A stretch of DNA of 64,000 bases from Berghia stephanieae (Eukaryota; Mollusca; Gastropoda; Nudibranchia; Aeolidiidae), in contig CM067443.1 of the NCBI GenBank assembly GCA_034508935.3, positions 48,079,197 through 48,143,196 of the forward strand. Direction: 5' to 3'. This document shows, piece by piece, positions 33,006 through 63,729 of the stretch. How positions within the stretch are numbered: position 1 is the first letter of the stretch; each line of letters opens with the position of its first letter. The translations under genes and the position numbers were made by a program. The notes beneath the pieces are model-generated. The model saw only the letters and a program-made list of their open reading frames with translations. It ran no database searches and was not told the DNA's origin.

Positions 33006-33970
33006 CATGTACCTCAAGGAACAGTTTGAGGCCAACTTCTTTTTTTTATGTACATCAATGATATACCGAGTAAAGTATCAAAAAGATAAAAAATTCGACT
33101 TTTTGCGGACGATAGCCTTCTTTATAGGGAAATTCAAACATCAAAAGATTGCAATATACTTCAAGAAGACCTGGACAGACTACAATCGTGGGAGAAAGAA
33201 TGGAAAATGGTATTCCAGCCAAAGAAATACCATCTAATTCGTATAACAAACAAAAAGAAAATAAGTTCAGAATATTATATACATGAAGAAAAATTGGAGA
33301 CAACACAAAAAGCAGAATATCTTGGATTGTCTCTTGACAACAAAATGTCTTGGCAGTACCACATCGATATGTCTGTAAAAAGGCCAATACAAAACTTGGA
33401 TTCTTAAGAAGAAAAGTCCAAGGAACGTCAGAGAGACCTGCTATAAAGTCTTCGCACGGCCAATTTTTTAAGAATATAATGCATGCGTGTGGGACCCCAA
33501 GAGTAAAAAGCAGATAGAACAGCTCGAGAAAGTTCAAATCAGAGCATGTAGATTTGTTTGCAACAATTACAAGAGGACTGAAAGTGTCATTGAGGTGCGC
33601 AAGAGCCTGAACTGGTCACCATTACATGAGAGACGCACTATAAATAAAGCCAAAGTCCTCTTTAAGGCCCATCAGGGATTGACAATGATCTGAATTGATA
33701 GCCTTATGCAAAACAAAAGAAAACAGCACTCATAACAGGTCCCACAGTCACGACTTAATGTTAATCTCAACTCATTATTTCCAAGCACTATCCGAATATG
33801 GAATTCTCTGTCTGAATATATTAACACAATAAATGGCCAAATTGAATTTGACAGAGAAATTGAAAGAATCAAAATAAAAGCCTAAACACATCCCTTTGTT
33901 CTGACCATACACACAGTCGAGATTATATTCAAGGCATGGAGTTGCGACTTAATGACAAGACAAGATATTT
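33006..33970 (+). mobile_element. Decayed LINE, 3' part
   Basis: Continues the copy broken at 30289: LHVPQGTV (RT motif 4), YINDIPSKVSKR, the catalytic LFADDSLLYREI, EYLGLSLDNKMSWQYHI, NACVWDPKSKKQIEQLEKVQ, LNWSPLHERRTINKAKV, and the end STIRIWNSLSEYINTING. Several in-frame stops (for example after VPQGTV and after SVKRPIQ) show it is dead. The 3' UTR carries TTGCGACTTAATGACAAGAC. Confidence 0.88.
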
Positions 33971-34548
33971 AGATAGACGTCGTTCTGTTTCTTTTTTGTT
34001 TTGTTTTTGTTTTTGTTATGTATTTATGTTTCAATTTGTTTGTTTGTTTTTTGTTTTTTGTTTGGTTTGTTGTTGGTTTAGAATGCCATCTTTATGATAG
34101 TCAGTCGTCATGGCAATTCAGTAACCCTATTTTCTCAACCTAGATAGGGTCTTCATGATTCTTGTGACGCGGGCGATTTAGAAAAAAAAAAAACAAAAAA
34201 AAAAAAAAAAAAAACAAAAAAAAAAAAAACAACAACAAATAAACAAAACAAAGACAGCAGGAAAGATGAAAAGTAAGTTGATCAGTCAAACCGTTGAAGT
34301 TCAATTTATTTTGCATTAATATAAGGGACTTAATCACCATATCAGAATCTATACCATGGTTATATCAGTTGTTTCCCCTAGACTTAACGGTTTTAAGGGG
34401 TTTCAGGGCAGTTGGTAAAAAAGGAAGATGATAGGGGGAATGTTGTGGCATATGCGCCATAAATGTGTGACTCATTGCCATGAAAGAGTTTCGTGTCAGA
34501 GTGTTCCAGATGACAGAAGAGACTTCAAAATTACAGCTTAGTTGTTTT
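33971..34548. other. T-rich then A-rich spacer
   Basis: T-rich runs after the LINE 3' end, then an A-rich block at 34179-34240. No gene was recognised. Confidence 0.5.
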
Positions 34549-35083
34549 CATTTGTTTTTAAGGGTTTTACGACACTTGCAACACGTTAATTTAGGTCATT
34601 TCAGCGCCAGTGAAAAGGAAGAACTTGGGATAGTCAAAAAATCTAGAAGTGCTATTAAAATACGCAAGAAAAAGTAAGACAAAGGAGAACTGGTTCAGAT
34701 AGATAGGGGACACATGTAGGTTACAAGAGTAAACTATCAATGTACTTAGTATGAGACAGCACAAAAGTCTCAACAAGACACAGCACAAGATCTCACTTAG
34801 AGGAATATACTCAAATATTTACAAGATAAGTTCAAAAATTATATATAACTATCAATACATAATAGAGAGATGATATGCAGGGGGAAAATATCACCTCTAA
34901 AAATTGACACTATACAATTGACTGTTTCTATCCCAACCAAGGATTCCGGCCACGGCCGGGACAAAACCTTGTAATCCCACCCCAATACAAACACAGAAAC
35001 CAACTCGGAAAACAGACATAAGGGATAGAAGACGCAGCTTAACCTCCTGCCCACAATTGCAGGTCTAAGACCCCAACCAGAAC
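34549..35083 (-). repeat. R1 repeat, full length (copy 12)
   Basis: Runs from GGGTTTTACGACACTTGCAAC to the head AGGTCTAAGACCCCAACC. It is somewhat diverged. Confidence 0.83.
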
Positions 35084-35086
35084 CTC

Positions 35087-35480
35087 GATCTTTAGACAAA
35101 ACCTTCGGAGGTCCTGGGGGTGGGGAAGTGGCCGAGTGGTTAAGGCCTCGCACTGTGATCCGGAAGGTCCCATGTTCGAGCCCCACTTAAGGCACTTTTG
35201 TTGTTTTTTTTCCTTGGGCAAGATTATTAACCCCAATTTACCCACTTGGACAACATGAGTAATTCCTGTTGACATCAGACATCTTGTTTGATGGATAATC
35301 TATTTTCTTTCATGGAATGCCTAGGCGACGGGATCTTATGGTGACGTTGCGTAATTTAAAATTTTATTTTTTCGGAGGTCCTTGGCTTGAGAGTTATTGC
35401 CATGATAAGGGTCGATATTTGAAGGACGAGTTTTCTGGCCAAACACGCGTATTTCCAGAGTATGACGGGGTTGTTCTTTT
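35087..35480 (-). repeat. AACCAGTTAAC-family foldback half, split by SINE-2
   Basis: The foldback sequence (TTTAGACAAAACC, then GGCTTGAGAGTT and GGTCGATATTTGAAGGACGA) is interrupted by the SINE at 35116-35370. Confidence 0.7.
35116..35370 (+). mobile_element. SINE-2, tRNA-Ser/Leu-like head, with 12-bp TSD
   Basis: The head AAGTGGCCGAGTGGTTAAGG (A box) and CATGTTCGAGCCCC (B box) is followed by CCTTGGGCAAGATTATTAAC and a T/A-rich end. A perfect direct repeat TTCGGAGGTCCT flanks it (35104-35115 and 35371-35382). Confidence 0.9.
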
Positions 35481-35494
35481 TTTGTTGTTGATTA

Positions 35495-35996
35495 AAAAAA
35501 AAGAGTTTTACGGCTCTTGCAACACATTAAGGTCATATCCGCGCCAGTAAAAGGAAGAAAATGAGATAGTAAAATGTTCTAGAAATTCAATTAAAGCACC
35601 CAAGAAAAGGTAAGACAAAGGGAATTGATCAAATAGGAAACATATGTAGATTCCAAGAGCCCACTATCAGTGTACTTAGTTTGAGATTACCTTAATGTCT
35701 CATCTTGACACAAGCACTAAGAGGAATACACTCAAATGTTTACAAATCATATATAATATGTAAATAAAACATAATACAGTGCATAACAGAGAGATGATTT
35801 ACAAGGAAAAAAATATAATCTCCCAAAACTATACATTTGACTGTTTCCCACCCAGCTAGGGTATCCGGCCAGTGTCAGGACAAAATCAAGTAATTTCATC
35901 AAAGACAGAAAGCATGTTGGAAAGAAGATAAAGGGGGATAGAAGACACAGTAAGTGCCTCCCTGCCCATTATGGGAGGTCAGGAACCCCACTCAGA
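35495..35996 (-). repeat. R1 repeat, full length (copy 13)
   Basis: From AGAGTTTTACGGCTCTTGCA to GGTCAGGAACCCCACTCAG on the minus strand. Confidence 0.85.
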
Positions 35997-38428
35997 CGAC
36001 GGGAGTTAACTGGTTACATACTATAACTCAAATAATCAAATGAAGTCTGTTGTAATATTATTATTGTATTCATTTTATTATCATTATCATTTCATGAAAA
36101 CAAAAGACTTGCAACATCATACATACATAATCCAGTATTTATTATCAATGGTTGGTGTTTAGTGTTATGTTTTATAATTATAATTATTATCATAATATTG
36201 TAATCACGTCATTGTTCTTCACGTCAAAATTATATAAAGTGACCTGACATACGAAATATCATAACTTAAATCAATTTACCCTTTCAACACAAAGGAAAAC
36301 AATATTGTTTTCATCAAAAAGACGACACACCAAATCATTTTTTAAAACGTATAAAAATATAGACATACATTTTTTTGTAAAATTTCACAAGAAAATAATA
36401 TTCAAAAATCAAAACAAACGAAACCAAAAAAGCACAGAAAAAAAAAACCCAGCAAACAAACAAAATCGTGGGGAGCCCCAATAATACAATGTAGAGAAAA
36501 TGAAAAAAAAAAAAAAATTAAAATTAACTCTTATAACTTCCTAAAACGAAAGAGAAGTACAACCGTCATATTTGGGGGAAAATTTCAATGTGTTAGTATT
36601 CCTTTTATACCATCTTCAAAAACGGATTATCTTCACTGTTGTAATTTGGTTCCCAAACAAACAACAAACAATAAAATGTTTTTGGCTTAATCAGGCCAAA
36701 AAGATTCTCACAGCGATGCCGCCCCCCCCCCCCCCCCCCCCCCAAATCCCTATCCCCTTTTCAACCCCAATCTTATGTTCTATCATAAAAATGGACCTTT
36801 GTAAGGAGTTTTCAAATACTGATGTTGAAATTTTATGACCTATGTTGTACAAACTGCAAATAAATTAGATGAAATGTGAAAACGTCTCTATCTGATGGAA
36901 ACAGTAAGACATCTATATAAATTATATCAATTTTTAAATCAATGGCAGGTAAAAGTAAAATAAAAAATATAAAAGGAACGCACACACATTGGATAAAACA
37001 ACCAAAACAGGTCAGATTGTTGTACTTTCTGAGGTTTTACAAATAACCTTACACATACATTTGAAATCAAACTCAACCAGCATTAAAATGGTTTGGACAG
37101 ACTTGCAAACCAAAAAACAAACAAAAAACCACCCAAAAACATCGATCGTCATCATTTCATATTTTACCCCATAAAAGAGCAATTGGCATGGTGATTCATA
37201 AATCAGAAGGATGGATCACGTTAGCATAGAGGGGCAAGAGATCACTCAAGTCGTGTTGCTTGAAGAGCGCATGTAGTGGATATTGTGCTATGTAAATGCT
37301 CAAGTCATTTCATAGTTTAAAACACTTTCACATTTATTATTTATGTATTTTGGACAGAATTCGAAACTTTCACACTGGTTTGTTAAGTCTACATTTCCAA
37401 ATCAATCTCAATTCTTTAAATAGAATAGGATTCAAACGAAGGAAGCTATAACAGAAATATGTTTAGTATAACAACATTTTGAGATGACATACATGGTGTT
37501 TAACAACACCTTTCAAACAACATGAAACATATTTCAAATCTTAATCTTAGATTCTCTTTCAATCCAAGAGATAAAATGAGACTGACCAATCATGTCAATA
37601 TGTCAGGATTATGGGTAAAAAATCACAGGGATCAATTTGTCAGAAAGACGAAACCAGCAAAGCCAGTTTGCCTAGAAGAGAAACAAATATAAAACAAGTA
37701 CCCGCCACAATCACCGCCGACTGCTTATTATCATTTTAACCAAAATACAGACATCATTGGCATATGCTACGGTCCAGATGCACCTCATGCTAAAAATTGA
37801 ATTTTAATCATGGCGCGACGACGACTCGTACTCCTCGCACATTGCACATTACGAGTTAAAATAAATGAAAATTTTCATTTTTCAACTTCGATCATACTCA
37901 AGTCGTAACTCTGTGCAGCCAAAGATATCATGATGGGTAAGTGTGGTGAATTCTTTAGGTAAAGACAAGAAGAGTTTAATCTTTTGAACTTCAAAAATCT
38001 TATCCTATTTTCAAACTTCTGATTGTTTTGACTTTAACTTAAACTCGATTTTCTTCAGCGTGTTCAATCCAAGATGATACCGGATTGACACGATGGTTCA
38101 CAAATAGATGCACGAATAATTTCACACAGATACACGATGGTTCACAAATAGATAATGCACGAATAACTTCACATATACACGATGGTTCAGAAATAGATAA
38201 TACATGCATAATTTCACAGATGATAAATGTTTCCTGTTGGAACCATTGAACAAGGGAACATACAGGCATGCACACAGCCAGCACAAGATACGTCAGGGAA
38301 GATTTCATTTGAATCCATAAAAACAGCCTATAAATAAATGAAAAGTAGAGGGAATGTTTAGAAAATTCAATAAGTATAACACTATATTTTCTTTCATTAC
38401 AGTTCAAGACCACTCAAAACTATTATAG
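35997..38428. other. Non-genic AT-rich stretch
   Basis: Contains a C22 tract (36722-36743) and, at about 37890-37955, a minus-strand scrap of the LINE 3' UTR (AAGTCGTAACTCTGTGCAG). A short tandem with ACACGATGGTTCA units occurs at 38085-38190. Its minus-strand open frame (38039-38413) repeats CEVIRALSICEPSCIC-like segments and has no known domain. Confidence 0.5.
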
Positions 38429-38643
<215 letters not shown>

Positions 38644-38652
38644 TATATTATA

Positions 38653-38871
38653 CAGACCTGGCAAATTTTGGGTCCTAATTGACCATTATATGAAGATCTT
38701 TGACCTACTTCAAAGTTTTGTTGCCAAATTTATATAAAGGGGTTTAAAGCCTTAATTTAATGCATTTAAACACAAATTGGTATTTTTAAAGAGTAATTAT
38801 AATATCTACAATGTTATTGTTATTACCCCTGAAAACTACGAATATTTTCCAGTTCCAAGTAGGCAGGTCTG
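38653..38871. mobile_element. CAGACCTG-family MITE (hAT-like), 219 bp
   Basis: Begins CAGACCTGGC and ends GTAGGCAGGTCTG. TATTATA lies on both sides, though the AT-rich flank makes the duplication uncertain. No coding sequence. Confidence 0.75.
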
Positions 38872-39289
38872 TATTATATAAACAACTATATTTATATAAT
38901 ATAAATACAAACTGAACAACCATATATATATATATAATATATAAATATAAACCAAACAACTATATTTATATAATATAAATATAAACCAAACTATTTTTTC
39001 TTAAAACTTTATTTAAATATTAATTACGATTTTTTTCCCCTACATGGTAAACAACAGCTTTCTCGGGGTTGAAAAAAGTGACGTGATTAAAAATTCTTTG
39101 GTTAATTTAGACGATACATTTTACATGATATTTGATTGTCATAATAATATGCAATAAATTGTCTCCACAGATTTCACAAACAAACATTCAGTCTTTATTC
39201 TACCCATTAGGTCAGGATGAAAACCCAATAGTATTATTTCATCATCACAGCAATAAGATTATCAGGCATCCCATTTATCCTTAGTAAGG

Positions 39290-39809
39290 TTTTGTTTGTT
39301 TGTTTTAAAAGGGTTTTACGGTGCTTGCAACACATTTAGGCCATATCAGCGCCAGTAAAAAGGAAGAAAATGGGATAGTAAAAAGTTTTGCAATTTAAGC
39401 AACCAAGAAAAGGTAAGACAAAGAAGAATTGGTTCCTATAGGGAACAGATATAGATTTCAAGAGCACACCCTCAAAGCACTCAGTTTGAGACCACCTAAA
39501 AGTCTCATCCAGACACCAGAACAGGTCTCCACTATGAAGCACAAACTCAAATGTTTAAAAATCATATATATGTAAACAAAATCTTATACAGTGCATAACA
39601 GAGAGATGATTTACAAGACAAAAAATAGCACCTCCATACCTCTTTGACTGTTTCCCTCCCAGCTTGGGTATATGGCCAGGGCCAGGACAAAACGGAGTAA
39701 TATCATTCCAAGACAAAGACAGAAAGCATGTTGGAAAACAGAAATAAGAAGATAGAAGACACAGTAAGTGCTTCCCTGCCCACGATGGGAGGTCAGGAAC
39801 CCCACTATT
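39290..39809 (-). repeat. R1 repeat, full length (copy 14)
   Basis: From GGGTTTTACGGTGCTTGCAA to GGTCAGGAACCCCAC on the minus strand. Confidence 0.85.
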
Positions 39810-39904
39810 TTATCCTTAGTAAAAACAAGGAGTTCAGGAAATAATGCTCAGTCATATGTATAACGTTTTACCAAGTAATAAACAAAAATTAGTTTCACAA
39901 CTTC

Positions 39905-40090
39905 TTTGAAATAAGAACAAAATACCAAACATGAAACGTTTTGAGCTCAAAACCCTTCTTCAGCCAACAGCAAAAAAAAAAAATAAAATCAATGAAAACA
40001 TTGATACATTAGTAGTGTATTTACGGTCGCTGACATGGGCTGAAGAAGGGTTTAGTATTTTGTTCTTTTTTGAAGCTGTTCTATTCATTT
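39905..40090. repeat. Foldback with hammerhead-like core (CTGAAGA type)
   Basis: Left arm (minus strand) reads GGCTGAAGAAGGGTTTTGAG. The right arm (plus strand, 40040) repeats GGCTGAAGAAGGGTTT, then TATTTTGTTCTTTTTTGAAG. A single related arm lies at 14284-14400. Confidence 0.65.
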
Positions 40091-40587
40091 TGGTTTTTTA
40101 CTTATAATCGTATTGCTGTTATGATATTAGGAAAAACTCTCGCAAAATATTCTCCATTATAACAATGTTAAATCAGGCCCATAATTATGCTCGGTTATCA
40201 GACTTGTGCACCGAGCTATCAACCAAAACAACAACATACCACCACAGTGCATGGAGTTTTAATCCTTGGACTAAAAATTATTGTCTTCTATTTTTTTTAT
40301 CAAAAAAATAAAAATAAAATAATAATCCAAGGTTCTATCACATGTATATATATTTATGTATATAAACAGAAACTCCTTCACACACAGGGGTAATCACTCA
40401 ACTCACTTCTAACATGTTTCTATCATTTTTTGCTTCTTTTTTCGTTTTTTTTTTTAAAACAACAACAAATATTGCAAATATATCTTTAGGTTAATTACTC
40501 TATTTACATCATATAATATAAAAAGATTATAACAGTTGTCACTATGAAGAGGTGCGCAAAAACACACCATTCACCAAACTCTCTCTA

Positions 40588-40618
<31 letters not shown>

Positions 40619-40869
40619 TATACAAACACATACATGACCCATCAAGCTGGGAAGTAAAATAACAACCATTTTTTTTCATTGCTTGTTGGACTCGAGCTGC
40701 GCCCAAAACTGGATTTCTATTACATCATTTGGTATAATAATAAAATCAAAACGAAGGGAGTAAAAAAAAAAACAACAAAAAGAAATCAATCACGACACAA
40801 AAGCAATACAAATAAATAAAATATGAAAAATTATTTTCAACACCCATTTCCATAAAGATCTAACCCCTA
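40091..40869. other. Non-genic stretch
   Basis: AT-rich. It includes half of a CAGGTCTGATAACC-type repeat (40155-40205) and a (CA)n near 40603. No gene was seen. Confidence 0.45.
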
Positions 40870-40975
40870 CCCCCCCCCCCCCCCCCCCCCCCCCCGCAAT
40901 ATCCTATAGGTTTTTGAGCAACACATAAGACTGATACGGTGAATTTCCACCTTTGAACATCGGACGACATTTTAA

Positions 40976-41254
40976 CCTGTTAACTGCCTCACTCTCAATG
41001 AAAAGACACATATTTTCAAAATTTGGCCAGAAAACCTGTCCTTCAAATATCGATTGATTTACATGACCCCCCGTCTTGGGAAAACTCTCAAACCTGGGAC
41101 TACATGAAGTCTTGATTATAAAGTCCCAGGGTTGGGAGTTTTTTGCCAAGATGAAAGTCAAGGTCATTTAAATCAGGGCTAAATCAGTCGATATTTACAG
41201 AACCAGTTTTCTGGCCAAATGTCTTTTCAGAGTATGGTATTTAACTGGTTAATT
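40976..41254. mobile_element. AACCAGTTAAC foldback MITE (copy A)
   Basis: Two arms of 100-130 bp: TTAACCTGTTAACTGC, TTTGGCCAGAAAACC and CTGTCCTTCAAATATCG return inverted as TTTCTGGCCAAATG and AACTGGTTAA. An inner palindrome around CTCAAACCTGGGA and GGGTTGGGAG is present. Related copies lie at 50654 and 58508. Confidence 0.75.
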
Positions 41255-41596
41255 ACAACCCTGTTGTTCCATTGTCTTTTCTACGCTTCTTCTTCTTCTT
41301 CGTCTCTATCCATCATCCTTCCTTTCTATTCCCCTGGTGATCCATCTGAGGGATATCCCTGGGACATGGCATCATCAGTGTCCAATCTGGTCACAAGCCT
41401 CCTAGTCTTTTTCATCATTCTAGTTCTATGATTTCTACACTGGCAGTCACTTTATTGTGAGTTGAGTCAAACAAGTCACACAATGGCGTCAATTCTTTAA
41501 TTTTTCCTGAGCGTGTATACTAAACGTACTTAAGTCATCCGTTCTCTAAACAGATGCTATTATTATTATCAATATCATTCTCATGATGATGATGGC

Positions 41597-41631
<35 letters not shown>

Positions 41632-41899
41632 CGACATTAACAACAACAATAACAATAATTAAGGATGAAAGAAAAAACCCACAAAGAAAACTGTACAAGT
41701 CTTTCAAAACTTCTAAAAACAGCAAGTTACCAAAAGAAAAATTTTAAAAATTACATTATCATAATAATAATATACAACAACATGGGGAAAATGATATATT
41801 TACAAGGGGACAATACAAATTTTACACTGTTACACAAACTTCCCCAAGTTTCTCATACAACTGAATCAATCAAATAAATATATAAACACAAAATCATAC

Positions 41900-41944
<45 letters not shown>

Positions 41945-42226
41945 CACACACACACAACAATATATATATCACACCAGGACACCATACTTCAATCATTCAA
42001 TAGGAATCCGATCTACTACAACAAACATCCCATCTCCATATTAATTATACCCTGGCTAAACTCATCAACGAGTTCAAACTATACAACACTATTCTGACTT
42101 GTTAATACCTAAATTATATTAACTAGGCTGCCTGAATCAGTCGACTGTAAAATTAAAAGCGTGGAACACGTTAATTAAATATAATCAATTGCTACAGATC
42201 TCATCATTCAGCATTTGAATATAAAT
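41255..42226. other. Non-genic stretch
   Basis: Holds (GAT)n at 41583-41632 and (CT)n near 41902-41938. No gene was recognised. Confidence 0.45.
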
Positions 42227-42642
42227 CCGACCTGCCAACCCTTCATATTCCAAAAGTGGAATCAGAGCGTCAGAAAATAGGAATTTGAGACAAAAAATAG
42301 GAATCTTTTTTCAATGGATGATTCTGTATCAAAATGACCACCAACTTTGCCGCCAAATACATAAATACAGCATTTGGGCACAGCTGGCAAAACTACATAT
42401 CCCATGTATTAGGTAATGGGGAAAGGAGTGCATTTAATTTTCCTAATTAGCTCCCTTTTGGCAATCATTAAAAAAAGAAAATTCTCTTTTTAATCCCCCC
42501 CCCCCCCCTCCATTTTTTTTCTTCTTACCATTATCATCATTATTGAAAATCAATATTTTAGAGACAATGGAGGAATAGTGGAAAAGGAAGAGTGAAAATA
42601 GTTCCGGGGATTCCACCAAAAACTGAAGGGTTGGCAGGTATG
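42227..42642. mobile_element. CAGACCTG-family MITE, 416 bp
   Basis: Inverted termini ACCTGCCAACCCTTCA and TGAAGGGTTGGCAGGT are perfect over 16 bp. The interior has a C14 tract. Confidence 0.75.
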
Positions 42643-43020
42643 TATAGATATATATCAATGAACACTGTTTTAGTCGTTGACTTGAGAAAGGCATAAAACC
42701 CGAAATGTTCCCCTTAAATTATATATCTTTAGTTCACCATTTTGCCCCGAACTCCCTTATAGATTCTTCACATCAATACAACTGAATACTTAAACATTAA
42801 CCTATGGCTTCCAGCTTCAACATCATCTACTGATCACACGTGTCAAAACAAACCATCAAAAACATTAAGTATTTCTTTGGAGAGTGAGAAGTTAGAAGAA
42901 GATTGTCGATGGGGATTGAGGTATAGCTTCAAAATATAAAGTTGTCTCTTCAATATAAAAATGCATTCATTGTCAAGCTATTCTAGTATGTTTGGTTACA
43001 TCCTGAAGTATAATCCTATT

Positions 43021-43021
<1 letters not shown>

Positions 43022-43110
<89 letters not shown>
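43022..43110. repeat. (TA)n microsatellite
   Basis: About 44 TA units followed by a T run. Confidence 0.95.
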
Positions 43111-43114
<4 letters not shown>

Positions 43115-43134
43115 TATTTTTTTTTTTTTAAAGT

Positions 43135-43385
43135 AGTCCTCCAGAGCCAGAGTTTTTCCCGGTTTCAATAGTGTGAAACGAAAATAGCAATTACTTGTTA
43201 TCCTTTGGATAGGACACTAGTCTATCGCAAAGTACTTTCTGCCAAAATCTAACACTCAGCTACCCATTCATTTCTGGATGGACAACGGGGGAGGGGCAGA
43301 AAAAATCTTGGCTGCACCTGGGATCGATCTTGGTCCCTTTTCGTGTGAAGCGAGTGCTCTACCAACTATCGGGACCCCCTCCAAT
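43135..43385 (-). mobile_element. SINE-3, tRNA-Val-like head
   Basis: Minus-strand head GGTCCCGATAGTTGGTAGAG, with CTTCACA (CAC anticodon position) and GATCGATCCC (B box). The body includes GCGATAGACTAGTGTCCTAT, then an A-rich tail. Heads of the same family lie at 47165-47236 (minus) and 46236-46295 (plus); a body fragment lies at 50185-50275 (plus). Confidence 0.82.
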
Positions 43386-44755
43386 TCCCTATACTTACAC
43401 TTGAAAGCCGTTCATACTTATGCTACACAACATGCCCAAGGTCAGGATGTTTGAATAATATCAAGGCAGTCCAAGCAAAGAAAAAGAAGCCATTGCTTCT
43501 TGTTATTGTTTTACATATCAGAAAAGCTTGATTTTGAAAAAGAAAAAAAAATATGATGGATGATTAAAACTATGTGAAAAACTTTTTCAGATGCTTCACT
43601 CCATAAAATATTGAAACTCTAGGTCCCAATAGTTGGTTATAGAAATTTATATCAGTCATTTTCAATACATTGTAAATTGTATTTGTTGGAGAAATATTAA
43701 AATATTCCATCTTCTTATTATTGAATCTATTTAATATAAATATAAACTAGCATCCTCAACTAAAATGTTCCATCTTCTCATTATTGAATCTATTTAATAT
43801 AAATATAAACTAGCATCCTCAACTACTGAGTCAAGCAGTGCTTTATAAAAGCAGTCAATTATAAAAGGATCTGTGCACGCTTCCTTATTTCATTCTGAAT
43901 CCGTTCACATATTTACCCAAACATTTCAATCAATTCGCAACATAATAACATGCGACTATAACAAAACACACCATTTCAGGGTCGTGAATTATATTTCTTT
44001 CATTCTTAACACTTACACTCTGGTTCGTACTCATCAAATTTACATATTTATACAAAACTTATCTCAAAGTTCCGAAAGTATAAGGAAATAATCTGAGACA
44101 CTATCTATCTATAACAGCTGGCTCATGCATCCGGACGATGTCAATTTTATAAATGGCAGCTAAAAGAAACTCTGTGTCTAATGAATTTTATCTCAGATAT
44201 AAAGACAGGACAAGCACTGATCAAGAGATTATCAAATTGTATACAACAGTGCAGAAGAAAACGTCCGAAAAAAGACAGTTGGGCAGACAGCTATAGATTC
44301 TTACAGTTAATGAGAAATTGACTTGTTAATTAGAAATCATTTCTGCCACAGGAGGACATAATTAATTGTGATACAGAGCCATAATCTAACAACATCCCAC
44401 ACCACACGAATGTTGCATCTATCTTCAGTACTAAAGCTGTTACAGTATTGATTGGATTGGATTCTGATACAGAGCCATAATCGGACACCATGCCACATCA
44501 CACAAATGCGGCGTCTATCATAAGTACTGAAGCTGCAGCAGTATGGCTTGGATTGGGAAGCTGTTTACAAAAAATTTGTGTTAATAAAATTATATTTTTA
44601 AAATAGGGCATAGATGACTAAGCCACCCAATTCAGCAAGTGTTAATTTCGTCGCTGTTTGGTAACTCTGTTCACTTTTTTCCTGACATTTTTCCTTGATC
44701 GAACAAACAGAAATTTCTTTGGACAAGAGAGCTCGGTTGATTCATGAAGCTTCCT
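43386..44755. other. FGFRL1 downstream flank / possible 3' UTR with tandem duplications
   Basis: Two small tandem duplications are present: a 63-bp unit at about 43701-43828 (ATTCCATCTTCT to CATCCTCAACT) and a 96-bp unit at 44369-44560 (TGATACAGAGCCATAATC). No poly-A signal could be assigned confidently. Confidence 0.55.
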
Positions 44756-62303
<17,548 letters not shown>

Positions 62304-62425
62304 ATCGAGCACCACTGAAAAGAGAAAACAACAACAACAAATAAATATTGATTATAATCAAACATGGCCATAATATTTTAATTAATGGACGGGAAATTCT
62401 ATTGGAGAGCATTGTCAAAGTCATA

Positions 62426-62611
62426 TAGATAGTATGCGCTTGGCCAAGAAGCTCACAACATTGCCATCCGGAAGTATTAAGGACCAACACACAAAACTGT
62501 GTGTATCCATGACCGTTTATAGTCTGGAGTTCAGTGCGCACTACGCATAAACGCGGATGGCAAAAAACAATAACACAAAGAACTGAGCGACGCCATCTTC
62601 GAACTACCTAT
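62426..62611. mobile_element. TAGATAGT MITE (Tc1/mariner-like), 186 bp
   Basis: TA|TAGATAGT at the left and ACTACCTA at the right, with inner inverted pair TTGCCATCCG and CGGATGGCAA. It lies 110 bp upstream of the FGFRL1 signal-peptide exon. Confidence 0.8.
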
Positions 62612-62649
62612 GTCATTCGTAATCTCTAGATGTGTGTAGTTAAGTTTGT

Positions 62650-63151
62650 TTTTCAGGGTTTTACGGCGCTTACAACACATTTAGGTTTCATCAGCGCCAG
62701 TAAAAAGGAAGAAAATGGGATAGTCAAATTCTAGAATTACAATTAAAGCACCCAAGAAAAAGTATGATATAGGGGAACTGGGAACAAATCAGATGTAGAT
62801 TCCAAGATCATACCACCAATGTACTTAGTTTGAGATCACCTACAAGTCTCATCCGGACACAAGCACAAAATCCAACAAAGAGGAATACACCCAAATGCTT
62901 ACATTATACATTCAAAATAACAAATATAATAATACATAACAGAGAGATGATTTACAAGAAAAAAAATATCATCTCCCAAAACAATAACTATGCATTTGAC
63001 TGTTTCCCTCCCAGCTAGGACTCCGGCCAGGGCCAGGACAAAACCAGAGTAATCTCATTCCAAGACAAAGACAGAAAGCATGATGGAAAACAGATATAAG
63101 ACTCAGCATGTACCTTCCTGCCCACTATGGGAGGTCAGGAACCCCACCCAG
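62650..63151 (-). repeat. R1 repeat, full length (copy 16)
   Basis: From GGGTTTTACGGCGCTTACAA to GGTCAGGAACCCCACCC on the minus strand, one of the best-preserved copies. Confidence 0.87.
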
Positions 63152-63169
63152 TGTTTAGGAAAGAAAACA

Positions 63170-63281
<112 letters not shown>

Positions 63282-63524
63282 TAAAACTTAAACAAGAAAA
63301 CCAAAAAAATAAATAAATAAATAAATAAAAATTAGATCTATACACCCCTATACAAAACAGGTTGTAATTGGAGTTAATGAGGCAGAAATGATATGGAGAG
63401 GGCATATCATCAACAGCGGGTTTATAATAGATACATATCAATAATGTACTATTATTATACACATCTGCCTCCAATCATGAGAGAGTTGGTATAGGCCATT
63501 GTGTGTCGCCACAGTCCACCATCA

Positions 63525-63570
<46 letters not shown>

Positions 63571-63611
63571 TACTAGTATTATTATTATTATATTATTGTT
63601 ATTGTTATTAC

Positions 63612-63659
<48 letters not shown>

Positions 63660-63689
63660 TATTATTATTACTATTATTATTATTATTAC

Positions 63690-63728
<39 letters not shown>

Positions 63729-63729
63729 C
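63525..63729. repeat. (ATT)n microsatellite
   Basis: About 205 bp of ATT with a few ACT and GTT units. Leu, Tyr, Ile and Asn frames over it are artefacts. Nothing was recognised from 63730 to the window end. Confidence 0.95.

Noticed and set aside
33055-33537. 160-codon minus-strand open frame
   Set aside because: It is the antisense shadow of LINE reverse-transcriptase sequence.
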